Shown piece after piece: positions 53,537 through 63,288 of a stretch of DNA of 64,000 bases (positions are counted from its first letter, which is position 1; each line of letters opens with the position of its first letter). The stretch is from Limiplasma sp048370855. Its GTDB lineage: Bacteria; Bacillota; Clostridia; Christensenellales; Aristaeellaceae. Under the pieces are notes generated by a model. It made no database searches and was not told the origin of the DNA. It saw only the letters and a program-made list of their open reading frames with translations. The translations under genes and the position numbers were made by a program. The stretch is from the NCBI GenBank assembly GCA_048370855.1, contig DBGEOK010000046.1:1-64000 (forward strand). The letters run 5' to 3'.

Positions 53537-53584
53537 TTGACAAGCGGGTGCATAATATGCATAATATGTGCATATTCATTCATG
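53537..53584 (+). promoter_or_regulatory. arginine operon promoter with overlapping ArgR-like operators
   Basis: TTGACA (53537-53542), 17-base spacer, CATAAT (53560-53565). The palindrome TGCATAATATGCA (53549-53561) lies inside the spacer, and a second AT-rich motif TGCATATTCATTCATG (53569-53584) follows the -10. Both resemble ARG boxes bound by ArgR/AhrC, placed to block RNA polymerase when arginine is plentiful. Confidence 0.7.
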
Positions 53585-53598
53585 AGGAGGATGACGTT

Positions 53599-54834
<1,236 letters not shown>

Positions 54835-54837
54835 GCC

Positions 54838-55770
54838 ATGGCGACGGTCTTTATTGACGGCAACCAAGGGACGACGGGGCTTCGCATTGCGCATCGGCTG
54901 AAGGCCAGAGACGGGCTTTCCTTGCTCTGCCTTCCGGAAAGGGAGCGGAAAAGCCTTCCGGCGCGCGCGGAGCTGGCGCGCGTGGCGGATATTACCTTCC
55001 TTTGCCTTCCGGACGACGCCAGCCGGGAGCTGGTAGAATCGCTGGGGGAAGGCGAGGCGCGCCTGATCGACGCCTCTACCGCGCACCGGACGGACCCGCG
55101 CTTTGTGTACGGCTTTCCCGAGCTATCACCGGAGCGCCCGCGCGCGATCGCGGCGAGCCGACGCGTCGCCGTGCCGGGCTGTCACGCCAGCGGCTGCGTC
55201 GCCCTGCTGAAGCCGTTGCTGGCGTCCGGCGCGCTGGCGCCGGACACGGCGGTATCCCTGACTTCCCTGACAGGATATAGCGGGGGCGGGAAAAAGATGA
55301 TTGCCGAATACGAGGCGGAGGGACGGCCGGCTTCCCTGCACGCGCCGCGGCCCTACGCGGTTTCTCAGGAGCACAAGCATCTGCCTGAAATTGTCCGGGA
55401 ATGCGGGCTTGCGGCTCCGCCCGTATTTCAGCCCATCGTCATGGACGCGTACAGCGGCATGCTCGTATCGCTGCCCATCCGCCGGGATATGCTGCGAAGA
55501 GGGCTCTCGCTCACGCAGGCGGGGGAAATTTATCGGGCCTTTTATCAGGGCCAGCCGCTTGTGCGCGTCCTCCAGGAAAACCCGGAAGCGCATATCGACA
55601 GCGCCAGCCTTTCCGGAACCGATAAGATGGAGATTTTTGTAACCGGAAACGACGAGCGGATGATCGCTTATGCCCGCCTGGACAACCTGGGCAAAGGCGC
55701 CAGCGGCGCGGCGATCCAGTGCATGAACCTGATGCTGGGGCTTGACATGACCGAGGGGCTGGTATTTTGA
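54838..55770 (+). CDS. argC: N-acetyl-gamma-glutamyl-phosphate reductase (short type 2)
   Basis: 310 residues. The NADP-binding motif is FIDGNQGTTGLRI near the start, and the catalytic cysteine is in AVPGCHASGCVALLKPL. Length and this N-terminal signature mark the short type-2 ArgC, distinct from the ~340-residue type 1 found in most bacilli. It lies 3 bases after argG and 13 before argJ. Confidence 0.95.
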   Translation: MATVFIDGNQGTTGLRIAHRLKARDGLSLLCLPERERKSLPARAELARVADITFLCLPDDASRELVESLGEGEARLIDASTAHRTDPRFVYGFPELSPERPRAIAASRRVAVPGCHASGCVALLKPLLASGALAPDTAVSLTSLTGYSGGGKKMIAEYEAEGRPASLHAPRPYAVSQEHKHLPEIVRECGLAAPPVFQPIVMDAYSGMLVSLPIRRDMLRRGLSLTQAGEIYRAFYQGQPLVRVLQENPEAHIDSASLSGTDKMEIFVTGNDERMIAYARLDNLGKGASGAAIQCMNLMLGLDMTEGLVF

Positions 55771-55783
55771 AAGGAGCGTCCAG

Positions 55784-57016
55784 ATGACCGAGCTATCCTT
55801 TATCCCCGGAGGCGTTACCGCCGCGGCGGGCTTTTCCGCCGCCGGAGAACACCTGGGTATCCGCAAAAACCGCACGCGGCGCGACGTCGCCCTGATTGTG
55901 AGCGAAAAGCTGGCTTCGGCGGCGTGCTGTTATACGCAAAACCTGGTCAAGGGCGCCCCCATCGGGGTGACACAGGCGCATGTGGCCGACGGCATGGCGC
56001 AGGCGGTGATCTGCAACAGCGGCAACGCCAACACATGCAACCAAAACGGCGTGGAGATCGCGGAGGGGATGTGCGCGCTGGTGGAGCAATACACCGGCGT
56101 GAAGGCGGAAAACGTCATCGTCGCCTCCACGGGGGTAATCGGCCAGCCGATGTCTTTGGAACCGTTCGCGGCCGGCTTTGGAAGGCTGACGGACGCCCTG
56201 GCGCCGACGCCGGCAGGCGGTACGCACGCCGCGGAGGCTATCATGACCACGGATACCGTCGCCAAGGAGGTGGCGGTCCGCTTTTCGCTGGGAGGAAAAA
56301 CGTGCAGGCTGGGCGGCATTTCAAAGGGCTCCGGCATGATTTGCCCCAACATGGCCACCATGCTCTGCTTCCTGACTACCGACGCGGATATCGCGCCCGC
56401 CGCCTTGCAGCGCGCGCTTTCCTCCGTGACGGCGGATACGTTTAATATGCTCTCTGTGGACGGCGACACCTCCACCAACGATATGGTCAGCGTGCTCGCC
56501 AACGGCATGGCCGGCAACAACCGCATCGAATCCGCCATGGGCGCGGATTACGAAGCGTTCAAGGACGCGCTGTATCAGGTCTGCGAGCGCCTTTGCGAGA
56601 TCATGGCCAAGGACGGCGAGGGCGCGACCAAGCTGATGACCTGCTCCGTGACCGGCGCGAAAACGACGGCGGCGGCCAAAGCGGTCGCCAAGGCCGTGAT
56701 TAAAAGCACGCTGCTCAAGGCCGCTCTCTTCGGGGCGGACGCCAACTGGGGGCGCGTGCTGTGCGCCATCGGTTATTGCGGCGCGGATGTGGACGTCGGC
56801 AAGGTGGATGTCAATTTTCGCAGCCCGGCCGGGCTCATTGCCGTTTGCCGCGGCGGGGCGGGCGTGGCGTTCAGCGAGGAAGCCGCCAAAAGCATCCTGA
56901 TGGAGGACGAAATCACCGTTCAGGTAGCGCTGAACAGCGGAAGCGCGCGCGCCAAGGCATGGGGCTGCGACCTAAGCTATGAATATGTAAAGATCAACGG
57001 CGATTACCGCACCTGA
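55784..57016 (+). CDS. argJ: bifunctional ornithine acetyltransferase / N-acetylglutamate synthase
   Basis: 410 residues. The precursor self-cleaves before Thr192 in NMATMLCF, and that threonine becomes the nucleophile. It recycles the acetyl group from acetylornithine to glutamate, so argA and argE are not required. AAAGGAGCG before the ATG. Central gene of the operon. Confidence 0.97.
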   Translation: MTELSFIPGGVTAAAGFSAAGEHLGIRKNRTRRDVALIVSEKLASAACCYTQNLVKGAPIGVTQAHVADGMAQAVICNSGNANTCNQNGVEIAEGMCALVEQYTGVKAENVIVASTGVIGQPMSLEPFAAGFGRLTDALAPTPAGGTHAAEAIMTTDTVAKEVAVRFSLGGKTCRLGGISKGSGMICPNMATMLCFLTTDADIAPAALQRALSSVTADTFNMLSVDGDTSTNDMVSVLANGMAGNNRIESAMGADYEAFKDALYQVCERLCEIMAKDGEGATKLMTCSVTGAKTTAAAKAVAKAVIKSTLLKAALFGADANWGRVLCAIGYCGADVDVGKVDVNFRSPAGLIAVCRGGAGVAFSEEAAKSILMEDEITVQVALNSGSARAKAWGCDLSYEYVKINGDYRT

Positions 57017-57029
57017 CGGGAGGAAGAGC

Positions 57030-57878
57030 ATGACCATCGACCGGCGCGCGGAGGTGCTGATTCAAGCTCTCCCGTATATCAAGGCGTATAATCAAAAAAT
57101 CGTGGTGATTAAGTACGGCGGCAACGCCATGGTCAACGAGGATCTGAAGCGCGCCGTCATGGGCGACCTGCTGCTGTTGCAGCTCGTGGGGGTAAAGGTC
57201 GTGCTGGTGCATGGGGGCGGCCCGGAGATCAGCGACCTGCTCAGGCGCGTCGGCAAGGAAAGCCGGTTTGTGGACGGGCTGCGCGTGACCGACGCCGAAA
57301 CGGCGGAGATTGTGCAGATGGTGTTGGCGGGCAAGGTGGGCAAGAGCCTGGTCAGCCTGATCCAGTCGGTCGGCGGCAGGGCCATGGGGCTGTGCGGCAT
57401 GGACGGGCATATGATCGAGGCGAAAAGGCTGGACGAGGTGCATGGGTTTGTGGGGGAGATTGTCCGCGTCAACACCCAGCCCATCCTGGACGTGCTGGAG
57501 AAGGGGTATCTCCCGGTTATTTCCACGGTTGGCTGCGATGACGAGGGAAACGCCTACAACATCAACGCGGATACCGCCGCCGCTCGCATCGCTGCGAGCC
57601 TAGGGGCCGAAAGCCTCATCAGCATGACCGATATCCGCGGGATTCTTCGCAATCCGCAGGATGAAAGCACCTTGATCCCCGTGATCCCCGTCAGCGAAGC
57701 GCCGGAGCTGATCCGCGAGGGCGTCATTTCGGGCGGGATGATCCCCAAGATCGAGTGCTGCATCGAGGCCATCCGCCGGGGCGTTCATAAGGTATTTATT
57801 CTGGACGGGCGCGTGCCGCACGCCATCCTGATTGAATGCCTGACCGACGAGGGCGTCGGTACGATGTTTACGGAATAA
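57030..57878 (+). CDS. argB: acetylglutamate kinase
   Basis: 282 residues of the amino-acid kinase fold. Phosphorylates N-acetylglutamate, feeding ArgC. Motifs: VVIKYGGNAMV near residue 26, LVHGGGPEI, and YNINADTAAARIAASLGAE. GGGAGGAAGAGC precedes the ATG. The usual arginine-sensitive feedback control of cyclic-pathway enzymes is expected, but cannot be read from the sequence. Confidence 0.97.
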   Translation: MTIDRRAEVLIQALPYIKAYNQKIVVIKYGGNAMVNEDLKRAVMGDLLLLQLVGVKVVLVHGGGPEISDLLRRVGKESRFVDGLRVTDAETAEIVQMVLAGKVGKSLVSLIQSVGGRAMGLCGMDGHMIEAKRLDEVHGFVGEIVRVNTQPILDVLEKGYLPVISTVGCDDEGNAYNINADTAAARIAASLGAESLISMTDIRGILRNPQDESTLIPVIPVSEAPELIREGVISGGMIPKIECCIEAIRRGVHKVFILDGRVPHAILIECLTDEGVGTMFTE

Positions 57879-57942
57879 GGGCAGAGCGCCGGGCTAGGCA
57901 AAAAGCTTCCGACGCTTCCCATCCAGAAGGGGGTTGCTGCGG

Positions 57943-59112
57943 ATGCCGACCGTTCAGGAGCTGGACCGGCTTTATATCGCGCCTACTTACGCGCGGTTTC
58001 CCGTCACGTTTGTGCGGGGAGAGGGATGCACGCTGTATGACGAGGAGGGCAGGGCCTATCTGGATATGGGCAGCGGCATCGCCGTCAATGCGCTGGGCTA
58101 CGGCGATGAGGCGTGGATCGGCGCGGTATGCGCGCAAGCCGGGGCGCTGGCTCATGCCAGCAATCTGTATTATACCGCGCCGCAGGCGGCGCTCGCCAAG
58201 CTGCTTTGCGAACGGACGGGTATGGCGCGGGTGTTTTTTGGCAACTCCGGGGCGGAGGCGAACGAATGCGCCATCAAGGTTGCGCGCAAGTATGCCGCCG
58301 ACCGGGCGGGCGAAGGCGCGCGGCCGGTGGTGGTGACGATGCAAAACAGCTTTCACGGAAGGACGCTGGCGACTTTGGCCGCCACCGGGCAGGAGGCGTT
58401 CCACCATACGTTCGGCCCGTTTCCGCAAGGCTTCCGCCATGTGCCGCCAAACGACGCGGCGGCGCTTGAAAGGGCGCTGGACGAGGGCGACGTATGCGCC
58501 GTGCTGCTGGAGACAATCCAGGGAGAGGGCGGCGTATGCTGCCTGAGCGACGGCTATCTGCGCCGCGCGCGCGAGCTGACCGGAGCCCGGGACGTTTTGC
58601 TCATGGTGGATGAGGTGCAGACCGGGAATGGCCGTACCGGCAAGCTGTTCAGCTACCAGTGGGCCGGCGTCGTCCCGGATGTGGTCACCACAGCCAAGGG
58701 CCTGGCGGGTGGGCTGCCCATGGGCGCCTGCCTGTTGGGGGAAAAGGTGAAGGATACGCTCACCCCCGGCTCGCACGGCTCCACCTTTGGAGGCAATCCC
58801 GTTTGCGCCGCCGCGGCCTTGAGCGTGCAAAGCCGGCTGACGGAAGCTTTTTTGCATGAGGTGGAAGAGAAGGGGGATTATCTCATGCGGGAGCTGACGT
58901 CCGCGCCGGGGGTGGAAAGCGTGACGGGGCGCGGCCTCATGCTGGGCGTTCAGTGCGGCAGGAACGCGGCGGAGCTGGTAAGCGCTTTGCTGAGGAGGGG
59001 CGTGGCGGCGCTGACGGCCAAAACGAAGCTCAGGCTGCTGCCTCCGCTCGTCATCCCATGGTCCGACCTGGAGCGGGCCGTATCCATCATCAAGGATGAG
59101 CTTAAAGCCTGA
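57943..59112 (+). CDS. argD: acetylornithine aminotransferase
   Basis: 389 residues, class-III PLP aminotransferase. PLP lysine is in VVTTAKGLAGGLPMGA; other signatures are FFGNSGAEANECAIK and LMVDEVQTGNGRTG. TTG 57934 is in frame but touches the AGAAGGGGG site, so ATG 57943 is chosen. It sits 64 bases after argB and its 3' end lies 40 bases before argF. Confidence 0.96.
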   Translation: MPTVQELDRLYIAPTYARFPVTFVRGEGCTLYDEEGRAYLDMGSGIAVNALGYGDEAWIGAVCAQAGALAHASNLYYTAPQAALAKLLCERTGMARVFFGNSGAEANECAIKVARKYAADRAGEGARPVVVTMQNSFHGRTLATLAATGQEAFHHTFGPFPQGFRHVPPNDAAALERALDEGDVCAVLLETIQGEGGVCCLSDGYLRRARELTGARDVLLMVDEVQTGNGRTGKLFSYQWAGVVPDVVTTAKGLAGGLPMGACLLGEKVKDTLTPGSHGSTFGGNPVCAAAALSVQSRLTEAFLHEVEEKGDYLMRELTSAPGVESVTGRGLMLGVQCGRNAAELVSALLRRGVAALTAKTKLRLLPPLVIPWSDLERAVSIIKDELKA

Positions 59113-59152
59113 CGCGCTTTGCCGGAAGGGCAGAAGAAAGGAACGTTATGTC

Positions 59153-60067
59153 ATGAGCGAAACAATGAAGCACCTCCTGAAGCTTTCCGATCTGGACGGA
59201 GCGCAGATACTCCAGATCCTGAACCTGGCCGACCAACTGAAATATGAGCGCAAGCATGGCATCGCCCATCCGCTGCTCAAGGGAAAAACCCTGGGCATGA
59301 TTTTTCAGAAGTCGTCCACCCGCACGCGCGTGAGCTTTGAGGTGGGCATGGCGCAGCTTGGAGGCAGCGCGCTGTTCTTGAGCAGCCGGGATCTGCAAAT
59401 TGGGCGCGGGGAGCCTATCCAGGATACGGCCCGGGTTCTGAGCCGCTATCTGGACGGAATCATGATCCGCACGTTCGCGCAGCAGGAGGCGGAGGACCTG
59501 GCGAAATATGGGTCGATCCCCATTATCAACGGCCTGACGGACTATGCGCATCCCTGCCAGGTTTTGGCCGACCTCATGACCATCCGCGAGCGCAGGGGTA
59601 GCTTCAAGAATTTGAAGCTCTGCTTTGTGGGGGATGGGAACAACATGGCCAATTCCCTTATTGTGGGCTGCGTGAAGGTGGGCATGGCCGTGCGCGTCGC
59701 CTGTCCCCCGGGATACCTTCCCGACGCGGACCTGATGAAATGGGCCGAAGAAAACGGAGACTTTGCATGCGCCCCGGATGTGTCCGCCATGGCGGAGGGC
59801 GCGGACGTCGTCTATACGGACGTATGGGCCAGCATGGGTCAGGAGGGGGAGGCCGCAAAGCGCCGCGCCGCGTTCGCCGGTTATCAGGTTAACGCCGCGG
59901 TGATGTCGGCGGCCCGGAAGGGCGCGATGGCGCTCCACTGCCTGCCCGCGCACCGTGAGGAAGAAATTACCGCGGAGGTGCTGGAGGAGCATGCCGGCGA
60001 AATTTTTGAGCAGGCGGAAAACCGTCTTCACGCGCAAAAGGCCGTCATGGTCAAGCTGATGCAATGA
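59153..60067 (+). CDS. argF: ornithine carbamoyltransferase
   Basis: 304 residues. Carbamoyl-phosphate site SSTRTRVSFEVGMAQLGG, and the ornithine site HCLPAHREEEIT near residue 263. ATG 59153 has AAAGGAAC upstream; an ATG five bases earlier is out of frame and hits TGA at once. Last gene of the operon. argH (argininosuccinate lyase) is not present. Confidence 0.97.
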   Translation: MSETMKHLLKLSDLDGAQILQILNLADQLKYERKHGIAHPLLKGKTLGMIFQKSSTRTRVSFEVGMAQLGGSALFLSSRDLQIGRGEPIQDTARVLSRYLDGIMIRTFAQQEAEDLAKYGSIPIINGLTDYAHPCQVLADLMTIRERRGSFKNLKLCFVGDGNNMANSLIVGCVKVGMAVRVACPPGYLPDADLMKWAEENGDFACAPDVSAMAEGADVVYTDVWASMGQEGEAAKRRAAFAGYQVNAAVMSAARKGAMALHCLPAHREEEITAEVLEEHAGEIFEQAENRLHAQKAVMVKLMQ

Positions 60068-60136
60068 GAGAGGCGGGGGATATCGCGCGCCCGCCGACTC
60101 CCTTTCGGCCCCGGCGCTGAGCAAGGGCCTTTTCTC

Positions 60137-60613
60137 AGGATTAACCGTCGCTCGCCGCCCGGCAGGGCGGCGTTTTCGTTTTGCTTTCTCGCCAATATTG
60201 GCGTACCGGGTACGGCAGTACCAGGACCTTGTATTGGCTCGCGCCTGCGCATCGCTTTGCCGCTTCGCTTCGGCGCGTTTCCATTCGCCTTCGCCTTCGG
60301 CGAACAGACCCCGGTCGCTCAATCGTCGCCCGCCGCCCTGCTCGGGCGGCGTTTTCGTTTCACTCCCACGCCAATATTGGCGTACCTGGTATGGCAGTAC
60401 CAGGTCCTTGTATTGGCTCGCGCCTGCGCATCGCTTTGGCCTTCGGCGAACAGCCCACAGGGCTGCCGCTCATTTCCAGCGCCACGGTGCTGCCGCACAT
60501 TTCCGTCGTCCCCTTGTCCCCATCTTGGGCCGCGAAAGCGGCCCAAGCAAAGGGATTCCTAAGGGCAAAGCCCTTAGGCGGTGGGCTTGGGAGGCGGAGC
60601 CTCCCAACGTCCC
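60137..60613 (+). repeat. dispersed repeat A, tandem copies 2 and 3 with shared tail
   Basis: Two units of about 180 bases, each starting with a CGCCGCCC hairpin and GTTTTCGTTT, then GCCAATATTGGCGTACC, GGCAGTACCAGG, CCTTGTATTGGCTCGCGCC and TGCGCATCGCTTTG (about 60137-60270 and 60320-60450). The tail 60525-60613 is almost identical to the end of the copy at 38035-38292, including GCAAAGCCCTTAG and GGGAGGCGGAGCCTCCC hairpins. Non-coding in all frames. Confidence 0.82.
60153..60182 (+). terminator. terminator of the arginine operon
   Basis: Perfect 8-bp stem CGCCGCCC (60153-60160) with GGGCGGCG (60165-60172), loop GGCA, then TTTTCGTTTT. A near copy with the same stem and tail occurs at 60331-60360, because this region is a tandem repeat. 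Confidence 0.85.
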
Positions 60614-60836
60614 TTCACGCCGAAGCCCCCGACCCGCTTCGGTGACGGCTTGTTAAAAAACGGCTTTGAGAGGAAAGCCGAGAGAGGCAAAGATGCACAA
60701 AATTTTAATCTATTCATCAAGCCACGCTTGGGTTCCAACGCTTCCGTTGTTCATCAAGCGCCCTTTCAACATGGGAATAATCGCATATAAAATGGATAAT
60801 GTGGCGAAAAAGAGACTAATATTGCACATAATTTCA

Positions 60837-60865
60837 TTGACTTCGACAAAAGTTGATGCTATACT
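60837..60865 (+). promoter_or_regulatory. promoter of the UlaG-like / ABC importer operon
   Basis: TTGACT (60837-60842), 17-base spacer, TATACT (60860-60865), 82 bases before the start codon. Confidence 0.72.
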
Positions 60866-60889
60866 ACGACCATCGACAGGCTGTTGAAA

Positions 60890-60925
60890 CAATTTGATTC
60901 ATGAACCAAATTGCAAATAATTGCA
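60890..60925. promoter_or_regulatory. inverted repeats, possible operator
   Basis: CAATTTG (60890-60896) pairs with CAAATTG (60907-60913), overlapping TGCAA-ataa-TTGCA (60912-60925). Placed just downstream of the predicted start, they could bind a sugar-responsive repressor. No regulator gene is in the window. Confidence 0.4.
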
Positions 60926-60947
60926 GAACAGGGAGAGGGAATTACGC

Positions 60948-62024
60948 ATGAATGAAAAAACGGAACTCGAAAGGCTGGAGAACTCTGTTCCCACCAGCGC
61001 CGGTACCGGCGTCGTGCGCAAGATGACGCGGGAAATCTGGCTGGAGGAATGCTTCCCCGAGTGGCATCAATTGGTCAACCAGCAAATCGAGGAGGCGTCG
61101 TTTCCCAAGGGCTCTTTCGGCCTGTGGATGCTCGGCGGGCCTTCCTGGGCATATAAATCGGCCGGCGGCGCGACCTTTCTGGTAGACAACTACTCCGGCT
61201 CCTCGCTCAACAGCGAGTACCATTACTGCGGCGTGTGCCGTACCAGCGGCGCGGAGTACCTGACCTGGCTGCGCACCAACCCCCACGTGATCGACCCGTG
61301 GAAGCTCAAGAGCCTAGACTATGTCTTCGCCACCCATCACCATCAGGACCACGCGGACTTTTATACCGTCAGCGCGACGCTTCAAACGACGGACTGCAAG
61401 TTCGTGGGCCCCAAGAATACCTGCGCGCTTTTCCGTAAATGGGGCGTTCCCGAGGACCGGATCATCGAGGTCAAGCCCGGGAATTCCTTCCAGTGCAAGG
61501 ACGTGACGGTTCATGTGGAAAAGAATTTCGACAGCATGGCTTGCATGACGGGCGACTACAAGCCCGGCCAGCCCTGCGATTACGACGTCAACGCCGTATC
61601 CTTCCTCTTTGACACGGGCGAGCACTCCGTCATCTTCCTGGGCGACACCCTGTATCACGACGGCTACAAGGCGGTTGGCGAGCGCCACAGGATCGACGTC
61701 GTGGTAACGGACATGGGCCATAACGCCCCCGGAGCGACCGATAAGATGAATCCCTGGGACGTGATGCGCGTAACGCAGAACCTCGGCGCGAAGGTGGTCA
61801 TTCCCGATCATTACGAAAACTGGGCCAGCAGCGAGATCGACCCGCACCAGCTCCAGAGGATCGTCGCGGACAACGATCCGTCCATCAAGGCCTGCATTAT
61901 GAAAAGCGGCGGGCTCTACGTCTATCCCCGCGACAAGGATATGGACGAGTACCGCTATCCCGACTGGCGCGAGCGCTATCAGTGGGAAAAAAGCTACGTC
62001 TACGGCGACGTTCACAAGGATTGA
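60948..62024 (+). CDS. UlaG-like L-ascorbate-6-phosphate lactonase family protein
   Basis: 358 residues, same length as E. coli UlaG (354). Shared features include the REIWLEECFPEWHQLVNQQIE start, the metal motif ATHHHQDHADFYT, LGDTLYHDGYKAVGERHRIDVVV, the ITDKM-like segment ATDKMNPWD and KVVIPDHYENW, ending in a DKDMDEYRYPDW tail. UlaG opens the lactone of ascorbate-6-phosphate. Here the neighbours are an ABC importer, not the UlaABC PTS, so the true substrate may be an unphosphorylated lactone or a different sugar acid. GGGAGAGGGA precedes the ATG. Confidence 0.85.
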   Translation: MNEKTELERLENSVPTSAGTGVVRKMTREIWLEECFPEWHQLVNQQIEEASFPKGSFGLWMLGGPSWAYKSAGGATFLVDNYSGSSLNSEYHYCGVCRTSGAEYLTWLRTNPHVIDPWKLKSLDYVFATHHHQDHADFYTVSATLQTTDCKFVGPKNTCALFRKWGVPEDRIIEVKPGNSFQCKDVTVHVEKNFDSMACMTGDYKPGQPCDYDVNAVSFLFDTGEHSVIFLGDTLYHDGYKAVGERHRIDVVVTDMGHNAPGATDKMNPWDVMRVTQNLGAKVVIPDHYENWASSEIDPHQLQRIVADNDPSIKACIMKSGGLYVYPRDKDMDEYRYPDWRERYQWEKSYVYGDVHKD

Positions 62025-62091
62025 CGGCCCGGCGCTATCCATTCGTTTCCAAACCCGGCGCTGCCGGTAAAATAAAAGGAGGGTATCCGTC

Positions 62092-63183
62092 ATGAAAAAA
62101 ATCCTGGCAATCTGTTTGGCTCTCGCGCTGTCGCTGACAAGCGCGGCGGTTCTTGCCGAGGGCGTGGCCTTCAACGACCCCGCCGCCGTCAGGCCGGAGA
62201 GCATCGAGTATCCCGTAAGCGGCCTTTCCTGGTCCGCCAAGACCGACCTGAAGGCCAAGGAAAACTACACCATCGCCATGATCGTCAAGAACAACACCAA
62301 CCCCTTCATGAACGGCGTTCTCAACGGCTTTAAAAAGGCCGGCGCGGACATCGGCTTTGAACCGGTTCTCCTTTCCCCGCAGACCGCCGACAGCAACGAG
62401 GATCAGGTGCGCCTGGTGGAAGACATGATCCAGAAGGGCGTGGACGCGATCTGCATCCATCCCGTGGATTCCAACGGCATCGTGCCCGCGCTGGAGAAGG
62501 CGTGGGACGCGGGCATCCCCGTGCTGATCCAGGGCACGCGCGCCAACACGGAAAAAATCTACGGCTGGTACGGCACCAAGTACTATGACGAGGCGTACAT
62601 GATCGCGGAGTACGTGTGCGAAAAGCTGAATTACAAGGGCAACGTCATCTACATCTCCGGCCCGCAGCAGGCGCAGAACGCCATCGACGAGGCGCAGGCC
62701 ACGCACGACGTGTTTGAAAAGTATCCCGACATGAACCTGATCGAGGAGCAGCCCGGCAACTTCAACCGCGCCACCAGCATGAGCGTAATGGAAAACCTGA
62801 TCCAGAAGTACGCAGAGGACGAGGTGGATTGGGTGATCGGCGCCAACGACGAGTGCGCGATGGGCGCAATCGCCGCCATGGAAAACGCCGGCTGGAAGCT
62901 GAACTTTGCCGAGGGCGGCATCGGCGTGTCGGGCATCGACTGCAACAAGGACGCCTCCTACGCCTTGCAGGAAGGCTCCCTGACCGTGTCCATCAACCCC
63001 GACCCCGTTTCGCTTGGCTTCATCGGCGCGGCTTTCCTGGTGCAGTACCTCAACGAAGGCACGCTCTTCCCCGAATTCGTGGCGTGGCCGGACTTTAAAA
63101 CCGCGCAGGACGTCATGGTAGACGCCGCCTCCATCGACAACTATATCGAAAACCTGGCCTGGTGGAAGGAGCCCGAGGCGTAA
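62092..63183 (+). CDS. sugar ABC transporter substrate-binding protein (ribose/Peripla_BP_4 type)
   Basis: 363 residues. Signal peptide with AxA-type site near residue 23 and no lipobox cysteine. The mature part follows the periplasmic-binding-protein-4 pattern: YTIAMIVKNNTNPFMNGVLNGF, the hinge segment and CIHPVDSNGIVPALEKAW, ending KTAQDVMVDAASIDNY. Relatives bind pentoses or hexoses. AAAGGAGGG precedes the ATG. The ligand presumably reaches UlaG-linked metabolism. Confidence 0.88.
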   Translation: MKKILAICLALALSLTSAAVLAEGVAFNDPAAVRPESIEYPVSGLSWSAKTDLKAKENYTIAMIVKNNTNPFMNGVLNGFKKAGADIGFEPVLLSPQTADSNEDQVRLVEDMIQKGVDAICIHPVDSNGIVPALEKAWDAGIPVLIQGTRANTEKIYGWYGTKYYDEAYMIAEYVCEKLNYKGNVIYISGPQQAQNAIDEAQATHDVFEKYPDMNLIEEQPGNFNRATSMSVMENLIQKYAEDEVDWVIGANDECAMGAIAAMENAGWKLNFAEGGIGVSGIDCNKDASYALQEGSLTVSINPDPVSLGFIGAAFLVQYLNEGTLFPEFVAWPDFKTAQDVMVDAASIDNYIENLAWWKEPEA

Positions 63184-63234
63184 GCCGGGCACAGCCGGCG
63201 TCAACGGCTCCCCGAGGGCGGGGCATTCGACAGG

Positions 63235-63271
63235 GGGGCCGCCACGCTGCCTGAGCGTGGCGGCCCCTTTT
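63235..63271 (+). terminator. intercistronic terminator-like hairpin
   Basis: Perfect 14-bp GC-rich stem (63235-63248 with 63254-63267), 5-base loop, then TTTT. Located between the binding-protein and ATPase genes, it probably lets most transcripts stop after the abundant binding protein and only a fraction continue. Confidence 0.8.
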
Positions 63272-63288
63272 CTAAGAGGTGAGGTAGG

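Noticed and set aside
60137..60450. CRISPR array suggested by the tandem repeats
   Set aside because: Only two units of about 180 bases without regular short repeats and spacers.
60666..60887. Small plus-strand frame before the UlaG-like gene
   Set aside because: Overlaps the predicted promoter and has no family signature.
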